Source: Synaphobranchus kaupii (lineage: Eukaryota; Chordata; Actinopteri; Anguilliformes; Synaphobranchidae). Taken from it: 64,000 nt of DNA. The notes under the pieces are model-generated. The model made no database searches. It was not told the origin of the DNA and saw only the letters and a list, made by a program, of their open reading frames with translations. The position numbers and the translations under genes are program-made. Below are positions 38,641-52,778 of the stretch, piece after piece (position 1 is the stretch's first letter; each line of letters begins with the position of its first letter). The stretch lies in NCBI GenBank assembly GCA_029718625.1, contig CM056376.1:93973945-94037944 (forward strand), written 5' to 3'.

Positions 38641-38900
38641 AAAAGTTAACTGAATCCCTTTGAGTGATTATTTTATCTTATCGCACATTTGCATCAGCAC
38701 CTGCTAAGCATTAAAATTAATTCCCTATTATAATCACGACAGAGACAAAATAAGCGGTCTGCTGTGTTTTCCAGTTTCTCCAATTAAGTCACTTAATTGG
38801 ACGGGCTTTAAGCGGGCCTTTTCATTGTGTGCGTGGCTGGAATATGATTGCTCGGGACAGTCCAAAGCTGCCTCAGCAGTTGGGAGGCATTGTGCTAGCT
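38641..38900. promoter_or_regulatory. Candidate enhancer with octamer and homeodomain palindrome
   Basis: An octamer-like atttgcat (38687-38694), as bound by POU factors, lies about 90 bases from ccaattaag-tca-cttaattgg (38780-38800), a perfect 9-bp inverted pair of TAAT-core sites suited to homeodomain dimers. The text between is unique and AT-balanced with no repeat. A GC-richer block follows. Only the motifs are seen; enhancer function and conservation are inferred. Confidence 0.4.
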
Positions 38901-39861
38901 AGACAACGCACCAGCGTGTGAATTTTGCGAGCGAGGGAGATTTGGATGTTGGTGGAGTTGTCGTCTCTGGGCTGGGCCTCGCAGGTGCCTCTGCCATCTG
39001 GGCCCAACCGTTGAAGCAGCGCCCTGCGCGCCATGCCCCCGTCCCCCGGCTGACTTTGCCTAGGACAGCTGCCTCGCGCTCATCAGCAAACCCAATCACT
39101 TGCTTTGATCTCATCTCGTCCTTCACCAACCACCCAGCGGCTTCCTATCACACCCCTCTTGTTCTTTCTCTCTCTCGCTCTCTTTCTGGCTCTGTCCGGT
39201 TATTTTTAGAGGGATTATTGCTCTGCGTTATTTATTTGTTCAACAGACACTGCTCTCCAGAGGGAATAACATTGCTTTACCTTGCTGAAGGGTGCAAGGC
39301 AATGGCAGCTCCTTGTGCTCTTCCACACTGCCGCTGTTGTTAATTGAGCTTCTCATATGCAGCAGTCACTGATTGTGTAAATATTCACAATCTGATATTC
39401 TACTCCTTTTTCCTAACAATGACCATTTTGCCTCACTACTGTTGATGTTGAACAACCAACCTTGATGTGTCTAATGAACATTTGTGAAGGGGCATGAGTC
39501 TCAGTATTTACGTAAAATTATTGTGGCATTGGATCTTCTCTACTGTAACATCGCATCAGAAGCTACTGTGACCAAGCAGAAACTTCTATTAAGAAGTACA
39601 GAGTATGGAAGAAGAGCAGTACTTGACCATCTGGTTAGTTGATATAGCATAATACAAGTCCCCTCAGCCAGCTCTTTGAGGCTCAACAGATACTAACTGT
39701 ACTAAGTGATCAGCCTCAGGAAACTGAAGTTAATAAAATTAGACCAAATTAGAGTGAGCACAGCCTGACCATAGAGACCAGCCGTCAGAGGCAGACATGG
39801 TTGCCAAGAGAGGACAAGCTGTGTTCAACTGTGATCAGGGGATAGAGGAGACAAATCTGCT
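38901..39861. other. Unique non-coding DNA, no gene seen
   Basis: GC-richer at 38920-39080, then AT-rich. The 141-codon frame at 38918-39343 has no recognisable domain. Confidence 0.5.
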
Positions 39862-39916
39862 CTTACTCAATAAGGATATTTGGAACAAATTGTTCCAAAT
39901 ATCGTTATTGAGTAAG
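39862..39916. repeat. Near-perfect palindrome, 26-bp arms, 3-base centre
   Basis: The left arm is cttactcaataaggatatt plus tggaaca. The right arm is its reverse complement with one mismatch. It could extrude as a cruciform or, if transcribed, fold as a tight hairpin. No TIR-element ends are seen around it. Confidence 0.9.
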
Positions 39917-40272
39917 GGAGGCAATTCATTCAAAAATTGGAGGCAGTTTCCCTGAATTTCAAAACTAAAGACTTTGAAAAACTACCCTGCATATTGTGAA
40001 AACTAAAAATGCGAAACTGCCAGCAAGGACCTGTAACAACCATTAGTTTCATCATCATCAACATTATTATTATTAATTCATTTTTACATTGAACCTTTAT
40101 TTATACATATTTTGTGTGTTTGGAATGGTTATACTGTAAGAAAAAGATGAAAGGACGCGCAGCAATGTTGCAGTTTTTATGGTACTTATTTTTAGTGTAG
40201 GGTATAGGCTACTGTTACACTGAGCGAGCTGGCGGTTTATTACAAACTGTTTCACTGGATGTCTCTTAGTTT
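39917..40272. other. Unique non-coding DNA, no gene seen
   Basis: AT-rich sequence with a short (ATT)n patch near 40060. Confidence 0.5.
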
Positions 40273-40703
40273 CTTACTGTATGTATCCACAAATTCCATT
40301 TTTGTTTATTTTGAGCTTAGAAGCTAGAATGGACCAGTTAATTAGCCCCCATTGTTACGCAATCATTCAGAACGTTCAGTTATGGATATTCCAAACACAC
40401 CAGTATTGTCTTGCTGCAATGCCAGCCATCATCTTATCGATTCCGTGTCTTTTAATACCTGCTTTCCATTAGTACTAAAATGCACCCACAAATACCTTTA
40501 ACAAACTTTCTTTCAGGCTTAGTAAATCACATTATCGTTCCATTTTAGAACGATAATGAACGATAAACGATAATCGTAATCGTTCCATTTTAGCACACGC
40601 AATCCTCTTTATACCTCGTTAGTTGATCACCTCAGATTATTTTTTGTGGGTGGTAACAGTTTTGCTCGTGTTTTTGTACACGCAAACCTTTAGTAAATCG
40701 ACC
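40273..40703. repeat. Old interspersed repeat (copy 2), without LTR
   Basis: Aligns with 7774-7927 joined to 8559-8915. At about 40405-40440 it shows cttgctgcaatgccagcc where copy 1 has the solo LTR. Its inner part carries a local palindrome-rich insert (cgataatgaacgataaacg) at about 40530-40585 in place of about 120 bases of copy 1. Confidence 0.75.
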
Positions 40704-41203
40704 TCCTGGAGTCAAAGGTGACAAAATCTTCAGTTTGTATTATATCCGCTAACTTCAGAATGTGTGACCGTACATGTCGATACGGCTGTCACCACTCTGG
40801 CTTTTATTGGAAATGGTCATGATGCTTTGCCTTGCGTGCATAAGCCCCTTCAGCAGGTCTAAGTGCACAGAGCAACAGTTTCCTTTCATCAACCACGTAA
40901 TTCATGAGAATGAGCTTGGTCAAGTGCTAACCTCATTTGAACTGCCAAAGTCAGCAGGCTGACATTCATCTCTTTGGAGTTAGTTGTCGCTTCAGGGTAT
41001 GACTATTACTTCACCCCTACAGTTTAAAAATAACAATGGTGGTATAACTTTAGCTCAATTCAATATCAGGTCAATCTAACCTACTTTTATTTGAATGACA
41101 GCAACCTCATACTGTCCTAGACTTCTTTAGTCCACCCTTCTTGATCTTAGTAAGAAGAATAAACAAGTATAATGTTAAACTGCAGTTTGAGTGTTCATGC
41201 TAA
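40704..41203. other. Unique non-coding DNA, no gene seen
   Basis: No recognisable gene. Confidence 0.5.
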
Positions 41204-41330
41204 CTAAACCAGACCATTAGACACACACTGTGACATGTTTCACTAAACTAAACCAGGCATTAGTCACACACTCTGTGACGTGTCACTAAACCAGACCATT
41301 AGTCACACACTCTGTGACATGTTTCACAAG
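41204..41330. repeat. Three-copy tandem repeat, about 42-bp unit
   Basis: ctaaaccagaccattag followed by cacacactctgtgac recurs three times with small changes. Confidence 0.85.
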
Positions 41331-41902
41331 TGTACCTCGACTAGGTGTAACAGGCAAACCTGCTCATAACATTTCAAGAGAGTTTCACCCTTACTGAAAG
41401 CAATAATTCATATGAAACAAACTGTATTGGCTTTTGGACATGTTTTGGTAATGTCACTAAAGGGGTGACAAACCTTGAGATGTATTGCCCGCTTTGTCTT
41501 CAAGTGAGTTTTCAGGGGACATGCAAAGAGACAGCTTGATGAGGCCTCTTCAACTGAAAGACTACATTTATGAGATATATAGCATTTTCTTTTGAACATG
41601 CAGTATAAAAAATGAACGCCAGTGTCAGTAACAAGCTGATTGGATTGGACATATCTGGTTGCCTTCTGAGGAGTGAAGTGGCGGAATGAGGCTTGAGTCT
41701 CAGCCTACAGTATCAGTATGGACCTTGCATCCCACACTACCTGTGTCTAAAAAATAAACATTTGAGAGCAGCAGAGTGAGGCCCAAAGAGGTGCAGGTGG
41801 AACTACAAAAGCTACAACAGCACAGCGCCTCTCAGCTCCTCCTTTACAGCGTCAACATGGTGACAGTAAGCAGACCTGTTTTCCTAAAAGGCCAAACCAG
41901 TA

Positions 41903-41904
<2 letters not shown>
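41331..41904. other. Unique non-coding DNA, no gene seen
   Basis: No recognisable gene. Confidence 0.5.
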
Positions 41905-41937
<33 letters not shown>

Positions 41938-41946
41938 CACACACAC
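41905..41946. repeat. CA microsatellite
   Basis: (CA)n of about 42 bases with one interruption. Confidence 0.95.
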
Positions 41947-43675
<1,729 letters not shown>

Positions 43676-43960
43676 GTACATTACATTTACATTACAATTA
43701 TTTGGCAGACGCTTTTATCCAAAGCGACATACAATAAGTGCATATTGAAGGTCATTGACGCGACTACAAAGCAAATCCAACAAAGCACAACTTTCTCACA
43801 GCGTAGGAGCTATCCCTGGTAATAAACATGAGTTGTACACACAGTCAGCTATACATTCTGAACTATAAAATAACCAAAAACACAAGTTAAATAGAAAACA
43901 AGCAAAAAAACAGGACGCGTGTACTATAGAATGGCCCTATATAGGTAGTTTAGTCAATGT
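43676..43960. repeat. Widespread teleost repeat of the acgcttttatccaaagcgac type
   Basis: It begins with acatttacatt words, then has ggcagacgcttttatccaaa and gcgacatacaataagtgcat, a hallmark string I know from many fish genomes. The class is not certain from this copy. The right edge is approximate. Confidence 0.7.
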
Positions 43961-45280
43961 AAAAATAAACATATGTAAGGTTGTTGAATCCCTTATTGAT
44001 TGGAATCCTTATAGTCATCTATATTTAAAATAGGTAACATTAACCAATAATCAAACCAAAAGCAACTGGACCTCACAATGTCCATTGTTTTTCTTTGATG
44101 CCAGCTTTCCTATTCTTTTCAGGGACATACTCTCAGGCTCCATTTGTTCATATCATTTTACGTGATTTTCCCACATTATATGCCTGAACAATAGTTCTGT
44201 GACTTGTCCCTAATTGTTTCCAATTTTCATAGAATCTCAGGCTTTTGTAATCAAAGGAAAGTGCAAATTCAGTTTAATGCTTGTCTTTTTGCATTAATGA
44301 TAAGCTTGTCGATATTGATAATGTGTAATTGTTTATGCCAGTATACTGCTTTTGGTTGACAGGTCAGTCTAACTGTCAGGTTTACATTTGTAAGATTTCC
44401 ACTGGAGTAATAACATAATTCATTAATTCCAATACAGGTCCAGCTGAACTAAATTTGCGATGAGTGGAGACTCCGTCATCACCATGATGGTCACCATGTT
44501 TAGAGATGAGCTCCCAGCAGTTCAGGTGCCTGATTGATAGACAGAAGGGGGAACTACAGTGCGTGGTCACGTCAGGCTGATTTCCATTAATAGATGGACA
44601 TGTTCAAAAGCACACTAATCAGCCAGGCTTCTGTATAGCCCCTATCTATATCGTGAGCTGTTGTATTGTGATCATGTAACCATGCAACTGTTGTTGTCAC
44701 AATAGCAAACCATTACCTCTGAAACAGTACCAGTCTAAGCACAATTTCTTACTGTTCATATATTTGTGTCAGTAAAAACCAATACAATAAATATCATGTG
44801 ATCCACATTTCCTGATTAACATCACTTTGATATGAGTAAATTATATAAACATGCAGCTCAAACTTACCTGAAATGCAAGAGAGTAAAATTGTGATTAATA
44901 TTCATTATTTTGTGAGGATGAGTAAAAAAAAAAAACTTAACTTCTGTAATGTGGCTCTGCAGACACAACTGGCTTCTTAAACGATAGAATATACATAAGT
45001 ATCACCATAGCCATTTCAGAGGATCTTACTGACCTTTTAACAGAACATTTCCTTTTGGGTAAGCTTCTGCCTTTATTTATATAACTTCCCATTTTTCAGT
45101 TCTGAAGAAAATCAAATCAAATAACAATGTCAGTTAGAATCCTTCTCAGTCTGCTTCTATATTACAATGATTTGTTTGGCAGCTGGTCAAAAGGAAACAA
45201 TATTGAAAAAAGCATTGTACTATTGGGATTAGCCAGCATCTATGTTTTGTAGACAGATGGCATTTACAATGATCATAATT
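43961..45280. other. Unique non-coding DNA, no gene seen
   Basis: AT-rich sequence. No gene. Confidence 0.5.
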
Positions 45281-45297
45281 TTTATTATTATTATTAT
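45281..45297. repeat. ATT microsatellite, left part
   Basis: A short (ATT)n directly left of the Tc1-like element. The matching (ATT)n lies directly on its right. Confidence 0.85.
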
Positions 45298-45649
45298 TAC
45301 AAAAATTCCAAAAAAGTAGGGACAGTACGATATCAAGGGTCTTTTGATATCCTTTTATAGCATATAGCATTTTGATAGGATCACTCGTTTACCTGTGGAA
45401 TGTTCCAAACAGGTGTTTTTTGAACTTCCCAGTCTTTTTTCCCCCCCTGTTCCAATTTTTTTTGGAACGTGTTGCAGACATTAAATTCGGAATTAGCGAA
45501 TATTTACAAAAATCAATAAAGTTGATAAGGTAAAATATGTTAAATATCCTTTTTCAATTAAATATATGTAAAAGAGAATTTACAAATCACTGCTTTCTGC
45601 TTTTATGTGCATTTTACATACTGTCACAACTTTTTTGGAATTGGGGTTT

Positions 45650-45652
<3 letters not shown>
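45298..45652. mobile_element. Non-autonomous Tc1/mariner-type element, 355 bp
   Basis: The left end reads tacaaaaattccaaaaaagt and the right end, in reverse, tacaaaccccaattccaaaa. Both edges are TA. The inner words cagtctttttt, tggaacgtgttgcagacatt and caataaagtt match a common teleost Tc1-like family known to me. There is no transposase. Confidence 0.8.

Positions 45653-45702
<50 letters not shown>
45651..45702. repeat. ATT trinucleotide microsatellite
   Basis: (ATT)n of about 50 bases at the right edge of the element. Confidence 0.95.
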
Positions 45703-45704
<2 letters not shown>

Positions 45705-46309
45705 GTGTTACAAGAAATACCATGAGAAATACTGGTATTATTGTTCCTTTCAGATTCCAAAGAAAGCCAGGATTCACGAAGGATGCAGACATCTATTTAT
45801 TTTTGAAAGTTGTTGTTTTGAATAACCTGAATAATTAGAGGGCCACTGCAGGATGAATCTAGTTGAGGATGTAAGAGCATGGGACATGAGAATGTGGCAA
45901 ATGCGGAATTGTGGGTAACCAACTGGCTTAGGACAAGGAATGCCATGCCCACAAGACCACCTAGTCGCTCTCCTCTCTCCACTCTTCATCAACAAGGGAA
46001 AAAAACTGCATGGTACAGTACTTCCACAAATGATCCAGCGACTGCAAATGATACAGTCGCTCGAGTGGGTAGAAAGCATCTCCGTCAACAATTCGAGACA
46101 AAAAAAAGTATTTCTGTAGTGTTGTGATAAACAGCTTTGACTTTTGATCTGCATAAAACAGGAGGCTTTCCCTGGGATTAGATAGAAAAGGGACTTTCCT
46201 TTTTCTGTTACATCTCCTAATCTTCAAACAGTCATGATGCGTCCACAACATAGAATTGTACATATCCCCAAACAGACGCTGTCATCTGCCAGGGCCTAAT
46301 TGGGAACCT
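45703..46309. other. Unique non-coding DNA, no gene seen
   Basis: No recognisable gene. The 126-codon frame on the minus strand has no domain. Confidence 0.5.
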
Positions 46310-46830
46310 GGACCTTCTCACTCTTCCAAATGAAAACAGTAATTAGAGGCATTTCACACTTAGTTGTGCCGGCGTGTGGCAACATTCCAACTGTATTAGA
46401 ACAGATTGCTCTCCTCACATAAGTATGTTTTTTTCAAAAATGGATAAATCATTTAATCCTCTTTCCTTTATAATAATAATAATATCAGTGTGACACAACG
46501 GCATTAAAAAGAAGTTTCTCATCTTTCTTTGGCAGTGGTTTAAAGGCTCCCATGGTTGTTTTATCGGAAATATAAATTAAAAAAACCTGGGAGTGTGCTT
46601 CCCTGGATGTTGCCATAATTTATTAATCAGTGTCAGGCTACTGACTTGTGTGTGTGCTTGGACTGTCCAGCTAATTGCTCCCACTGGGGTTCATCTTGAA
46701 ATACGTATTGTTTTAAAAAAATAATTTTGCTTCACTTTGTGCTCCAATTAGATCCACATGTTTACAGTGTGATCTAATGATTATGCTTCTCTATGCAGCA
46801 TAATGAGTTGTACTGTGATGGAAATGGATG
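46310..46830. promoter_or_regulatory. Candidate conserved non-coding block
   Basis: Unique, AT-balanced text with many TAAT-core words (cagtaattagagg, ccagctaattgctccc, ctccaattagatcc) and no repeat. Such clusters are typical of developmental enhancers, but this is composition-based only. Confidence 0.3.
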
Positions 46831-47004
46831 GTGACAAATGGGGAATCGTGGTCTGGACTACACTGGACTGAGAGTTATTTTACAAGTGTGTCAGTGGCTC
46901 TGTCATAAAGCTCTTCACACTCAGTTGTCTCCTCAAGTAATATTTCACCTCAAAGTCTTGTGCTGTTCCTAAAAATACAACTGTGATTACTACCCCTGTA
47001 GTTC

Positions 47005-48660
47005 TGTCATGGTTCTTAACCCTTTTTCCCTATGCGGTCATTTTCCTCAGTTGCCCTTTTGGTAGATGCTTGCTCTGCCCTGCTTGGATTGCGGAACTTC
47101 TGTTAGCATCCACACCTGTGCGTGGTCACCTTGAGAGCTATATAAGCCTTCCGTTTCCTTCGGTTGGGGCTTCGATATTGATTGGTGATTGTTGTTTGTA
47201 CTGTGGTGTATTTTTGGCATTATTTGTGCTGTTTTGTGTGCGGTTTATTTTCGCCCTTTTAAAGTTTTAGCCAGTATGATAGGTCTAGAGTTAAGGAGAC
47301 CGTTTTGCTCCGTTGTGCTATATTGGAGTTTTGCGGGACGTGCCTTTGTGCTTTGAGCTTTCAGGATGAGTTCCTTTTTTGTGTGCTCGTTTCTGTCTCC
47401 GCTTTCTGGTCTTACCTTAGTTTGTCTGTTGCCTAGATCGTTTGCCCTTTTTCTGTCTCTTTCTCCTCTCTCTGTCTGCTGTCTTCCGTGAAAGCTAGAG
47501 GAGTCTTTGTTTGTGTGTATTTGTATGGTAGTTTCTTACTAAGAGACAGGGCGTTTTATCATACTGACTTTAGGGCTTTATTTATTCTTAGAGGCAGGGC
47601 ATGTATTTTCGATTGAGCTTGCGTTAATCTGTTTGCCGATAATTCCGGTCCAGCTGTCCTGTGCGTCCCTCTGTACCGGTCTCTATACATGGAGCTTTTT
47701 GGCGATTTTGTTCGGAACTGTAGTTCTGCCCTTCGGTACATGTCTTCCATTTGGGAGACTGGACGATATTGTGGACATGTTTGTGTGTGACTGCGAGTCT
47801 CTGAAAATAGCCTTGGAACGTTAGTTTTCTGTTCCATTTCGCCTCGTTACATATTCCTTTACTGAGAGGCTAGGGCGTGTGTTTTCAATTAAGCTTGCGT
47901 TAGTCATGTTTGATAATAAAGTTATGGGACAACAGTGCTCCGTCGGCTCGCCTGTAAAATGTTTCTCTCTCCTGGGAGATCGGGCGTTTACCCCTTTATG
48001 TTTTCTGCATGTGACTGTGAGCCTATGAAACTAGCCATGGAACGTTAAATCTCTGTTCCTGTTTGCCTCATTATATTCCCCATAATGGAGAGGCAGGGCG
48101 TTTATTTTCTACTAATCTCGCTTTGGTCTTTTAGCCGGTAAATGTCCGGTGCAGCCTGTCCTGTTCGTTCCTTTCGGTACCTGTCTCCGTACATGGAGCT
48201 TTTGACGATTTTGTTCGGAACTGTAGTTCTGTTTCGTCTTTCGGTACATGTCTTCCTATAGGGAAGATTGGGCGATGTTGTGGACATGTTTGTGTGTGAC
48301 TGCGAGTCTGAGAATAGCCTTGGAACGTTAGATCTCCGTTCCTTTTCGCCTCCTCAAATACTATCGTATTATTTCGCAGTGTTTGTTGACTGTGTTTTAT
48401 TTGTGCCATTGCGCTACTCGCCCGTTTTTATGTGTCTCGTTACCGAGACAGGGTGCATATTATTTCTGGGTACTGAGAAACCTGTCGTTGCGCTTACTTA
48501 TTGGCGTGTGACAGTGAGCCGGTTAGTAGCGTATGTAGGCGTGTTCGTTGTCTTGTCTCCTCCCTTAACTGTGGGGTTTCCCGCCTTAGTGGCCTTAGGG
48601 CTTAAAGAATCCCCTTGCTGCGTTTGGCTCCTCCTACCTCACACGTCACACCGCATTACA
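47005..48660 (+). mobile_element. Large solo LTR, 1656 bp, plus strand, Gypsy-type
   Basis: It starts tgtcatggttcttaaccc and ends accgcattaca. A 5-bp duplication, agttc, flanks it (47000-47004 and 48661-48665). It is homologous end to end with the minus-strand LTR at 9471-11164. A TATA box sits at 47139-47146. The modular body repeats ttgttcggaactgtagttct at about 47708 and 48211, and gaggcagggcgt-like starts at about 47590, 47863 and 48090. The internal region of the provirus is gone. Confidence 0.88.
47139..47146 (+). promoter_or_regulatory. LTR TATA box
   Basis: TATATAAG about 135 bases into the LTR, followed by ccgtttcctt and ggttggggcttcga, the last shared with the 9.5-11.2 kb copy and probably near the start of transcription. 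Confidence 0.55.
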
Positions 48661-48665
48661 AGTTC

Positions 48666-51462
48666 ACCACCCATGGGACCTCACAATGCAAATATGTGAT
48701 GCTTCATTTAAAATTTAAGACTTTCTGTAACTATAATCTATAGTCTGCCTTCTGTAATTGCCTATCACAAGTGACATAGCTTGTTGAATGTTCAGAAGGT
48801 TAAATGATAATGATAGCCTAAATAAGGAAGGAACTAAAGGGCTAATACTGTGATGACGAGTATGACTGTATCTAAAGTTATTTTCATAGCAGTACAATTA
48901 AGGAACACCACTTTTTTCAAATTATCTTGCTTTCTTGTGTCTGCGTGTAACTCATGGTTACTGTAGATTTTATATAGAGTTCAATTTTTCCGTTCAACCT
49001 GCTCAGCATGTTGACCTCATGTGTCGATTCCTTCTTTTTCCTTGAAAAGCTGCATTTGAATGTAGCATTTCTGTCTAATAAAATAGGTGTTTCATAAATT
49101 TAAAGGTTCCACCAGATATGTGGTGTATTATAAAATATGATCCCAAACAACAAATAAAATTATAGTTTTGTTGATGAAGGACTATTTGAGGTTTTTAGGT
49201 CATTTTTCAAACATGTCCGGTTCATTAAAGTAACTAAACAATTTCAAAATGGTTTTAACCTACAGTTTATTATATTCCTTCTGACATCTTTCTTGTGTAT
49301 GTTTTTGTCATATTTAATGAATCACTCCAGGGTTAAAACAATTTTTTCAATTATTTTTCTCATTAATATAATCTAGTAGTTATTATTACACTCATATTAC
49401 ATATTTATTATAATACATGCCTAAACTGAAGGTGCACTATGAATTCACTGTGTGGATGGAGTTCCCCATGGGGATCTAATAAGTAAACAAAGTTCACTTC
49501 TGCATGTTGTAGTGAATCTGCCATGGCAACTGTACCTCGTGCATTTCTTTACTAGTCTCCCCTCTTCTTTTCCCAAGACTGGCCAAATGTAGATTATTAT
49601 TGGTGAGCGTGTAGGTGTCCATGTCCAGTAATACTGTTCCCAGAATGCACTGCAAGTATTTGAACTGTCTGAAACATTGTATTTCTGTTGGGTTTAAATG
49701 AGAGTCATTGGTTTGCAGTTCCACTGCTGTTGGCTTGATATAGTGTGTGAGGGTTCCTTGCTCTTGTTCATCTATTTAGTCTCAGGCCAGTGGTGTAATG
49801 CCCACTGTGCCCAGATGGAAATGTCTTGGTTGCCATGGACTGATAAGGACAAACAGTTACCTGAAAAGTCTCAAACAATAGTGGTCATGTTAGGACTTCA
49901 CTGTAGCTTTTCTTTTCTGATACCGATTTCACTTTGAGTAACCCCAAAAATCAAAGATCTCAATGACAGTTAAATAAGACTTTTAAAACAAAGTCCATTT
50001 AAGAACAAAAAATGAATGCAGCGAAGCCACTCTCCATCCCTATTAGCTGTAACAGAAACATCTGGTTCTTTGCCTTCATTAACCAAGTTATTTTTTTCTT
50101 CGATTCTTATTTATTTATTTATTTGACATTTATGAGATCTTGGATTTAGGGGAAAGATAAACAGGGGAAAGCTGGGCCTTGGGGACCTTGGCAGTGTGTG
50201 GTCCCAGCGTGACAGTTGCCCAGTAACTTATATATCCATCTAGTTTATAAGGCCTAGACAGCGGTCTTCTGAGATCTGCCTGCTCCTCCATCAGACGGCG
50301 ACTCAGATTTTACAGCCATCTGGTAGCTTATTGCGGAGGCAGCGCGCCCTACCTTGCGACTGCCTTTGAGTGGCGGCCTGTGACGTTTGACCTGTGCTTT
50401 CCAGGTCGCGACCTTCACCTCGTATCCTCGGGTGCAGCCATTCTGACAGCAGGGTTAAGTTTATATGATACTCTGCGTAAGTGCTACTTGAAAGTGCCAA
50501 GTTTCGGGAACTGGTGCTCCCTCCTTTGATACTCTTGTTTCTGCTTTGACCCTGCTCTGTCCCAGCCAAACCTGTGTCCATCTGGAGGGGTCTGCATCAT
50601 CAGTTTTTACCCCCCCGAACGCCCCTTCCCTAACACAATCTCTGGACATCCTACCACCCCCAACCCCCTCTTGAGGGACACCCAATTCTCATTCTTGCTG
50701 TTTCTTTCCCGCTCTCTCTCTCTCTCTCTCTTTCACTCTGTCATTGTGTCTTTCTTTCCCTTGTTCATCTTGCTGTTTCTCTCCATGGCGCCCATGTCAA
50801 CGCTCTGGTCACGCGTGCTGTAGTAACTGTTGCATGTTAGAAATACCATTATTTCGCAGGATGTGCTTCACTAATTCCTTCCCTTCTGCACCCCTCTCAT
50901 TTATCCTTCCTGGGCCAGCTTCCAAACCAATGTGCATGTTGACAGTTCATTTACGGCGCCCAGCCATCCGGCGTTGTTCTCACGCTGGAAGTGTGCAGTG
51001 CACAGGAATCTGGGACGTGGATCCGTGGGTTGGCCCGCAAGGCTACCGTCGGTGCATAAATCGACAAGCACCATGACGGAAGTTGCGTTAAGCTGAGCGA
51101 CCGTGCAGGAAGGGCGGAAGTTGCACGTCGTGGGCAATGTAGAAGATGTTATTTTCAGCAATGCAACTGTATGCATGATTTTTTAGGTGTGGAATGCGTG
51201 AGAGTGTGCGGTAATGCATCGCAGGTGAACGAGATGGGGGAACAGATGGCGTTCTGCTTTTCCTGGATATACAGGAAGTACCGAAGAAAAGATACTGGAG
51301 AGCCTGAAGCGCTCTCTCTCTTGCTCTCTGTAACTCCTTCCCTTCCTCCCTCCCTCTCTCTGGGATGCCGGCAGAGGGGCAGTGGGAGCCTCTTCTGTTA
51401 AGTTAATAAAACATCCTCCCTGGAGAGGCTGGAGCAGGGTCTGGAATCCGGGAACTCTGACT
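48666..51462. other. Long unique stretch, no gene seen
   Basis: AT-rich up to about 50280, then more GC-rich to 51270 with a (TC)n run at about 50712-50733. The open frames at 50303-51176 have no recognisable domain. Confidence 0.5.
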
Positions 51463-51560
51463 CCCCGACTGGTCTCTCTCTCTCCCTCCCTCCCTCTTTC
51501 TCTCTTGCTCTCTCTCTCTCTTTCTCCCTTCCTCTCTCACTGTTTCTCCCTCTCTCAGTC
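51463..51560. repeat. CT-rich polypyrimidine tract
   Basis: (CT)n and (CCCT)n mixture of about 100 bases, able to form triplex-type DNA. Confidence 0.95.
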
Positions 51561-52310
51561 CCAAGTCCCAAGGAATCCCTTAGAGGCCGCCCGGCCAGGG
51601 CGAGTACATCTGATCTGTGTTACAGCTTCCATGCTGCTGGCGACCACTGCGTTTTCTAGGAACCGGCCTCTTTAGTGGTGAGACTGCTCCAGTACGAGAG
51701 AGGCAGATGGGATAGGAGGAGCTCTTTACAAAACATGGTCCATCTGATGTAGGAATGAGGGAGAGGTTGGGTCTCGGGAAAGACGGCTTAAATTTGTATG
51801 GGCTAAGTGTGTCTGATGCCACTGACCCCATACTGTATCTGGAGCTATGGGCTTTTTTCACTCTCTTTGTGTGGGATCCAAGCATGGCTTTTTTATTTTT
51901 AAAGAGCTTTATTGACATTCATGCAATATTCATTAAAATGCAGTACAATAAATGTTACATTTAAATAGCGTCTTGAATGACGTCAAATTATATTACGTCA
52001 TGGTACATTTATTACACAGTTAAGTGACATACTTTTTAAGCGGGGGCAGGATTAAGGAGGGAACTCAATACATGTGCACAGAGCAGATGCATCTTCCCAC
52101 AAATAAAGCAGACATGACTGAACAATCCTTTAATGGAAAAGCACTAGCCGTAGCCAGGGTGGGGAAGATAGTGTGGGACACAGGAGGGGCTCTGTTCAAG
52201 GAAGGGAGATGGTTTTGAGGTTCAAGAGTGTGTGTGTCTGCGCTTGTGTGTGTCTGTGTCTGCTATTTCTTTGTGCGAGGAGAGGAGATGAATCTGGAGA
52301 ATCTGGGAAA

Positions 52311-52312
<2 letters not shown>
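51561..52312. other. Unique non-coding DNA, no gene seen
   Basis: No recognisable gene. Confidence 0.5.

Positions 52313-52381
<69 letters not shown>
52313..52381. repeat. GT microsatellite
   Basis: (GT)n of about 69 bases. Confidence 0.97.
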
Positions 52382-52382
<1 letters not shown>

Positions 52383-52775
52383 CAGATAGAAGAGTGCGTA
52401 CAGGGACAAGAGGTTGAATTGGCTTGCACTTTGGCGGCCAGCCTTGCCATTTTCAGCCTTGAGTTAGTTGCCTTGTGAGAAGTATCAGCTGGGCTGCAGA
52501 CGCAGACAGGGCTGAGAATATCGCCCCCACACAGGTGCTTCTCCCTCCTTCTGACCGCCTTATCCACTCTTCCCTTGCGCTGCTCAATAGACGCATTTCT
52601 GCAGACGCAAGCGAGCTTGGGAGCGCTGTGAGAAAAATGCCCATGTTTTCATTCCACTCTCATTTTTTAAATGTTTGTTTGTGTAGCTCATTTTAATGTC
52701 AAGATTGATTTAATGCTGCCCTGTTTTAAGTCCCATCTAAGCAAGGCTATCAACTAAAGAAATACATTGAGACAC
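52382..52775. other. Unique non-coding DNA, no gene seen
   Basis: Moderately GC-rich; no gene. Confidence 0.5.
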
Positions 52776-52778
52776 TGA

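Noticed and set aside
38918..39343. 141-codon frame next to the candidate enhancer
   Set aside because: No recognisable domain, low-complexity ends and no splice or start context.
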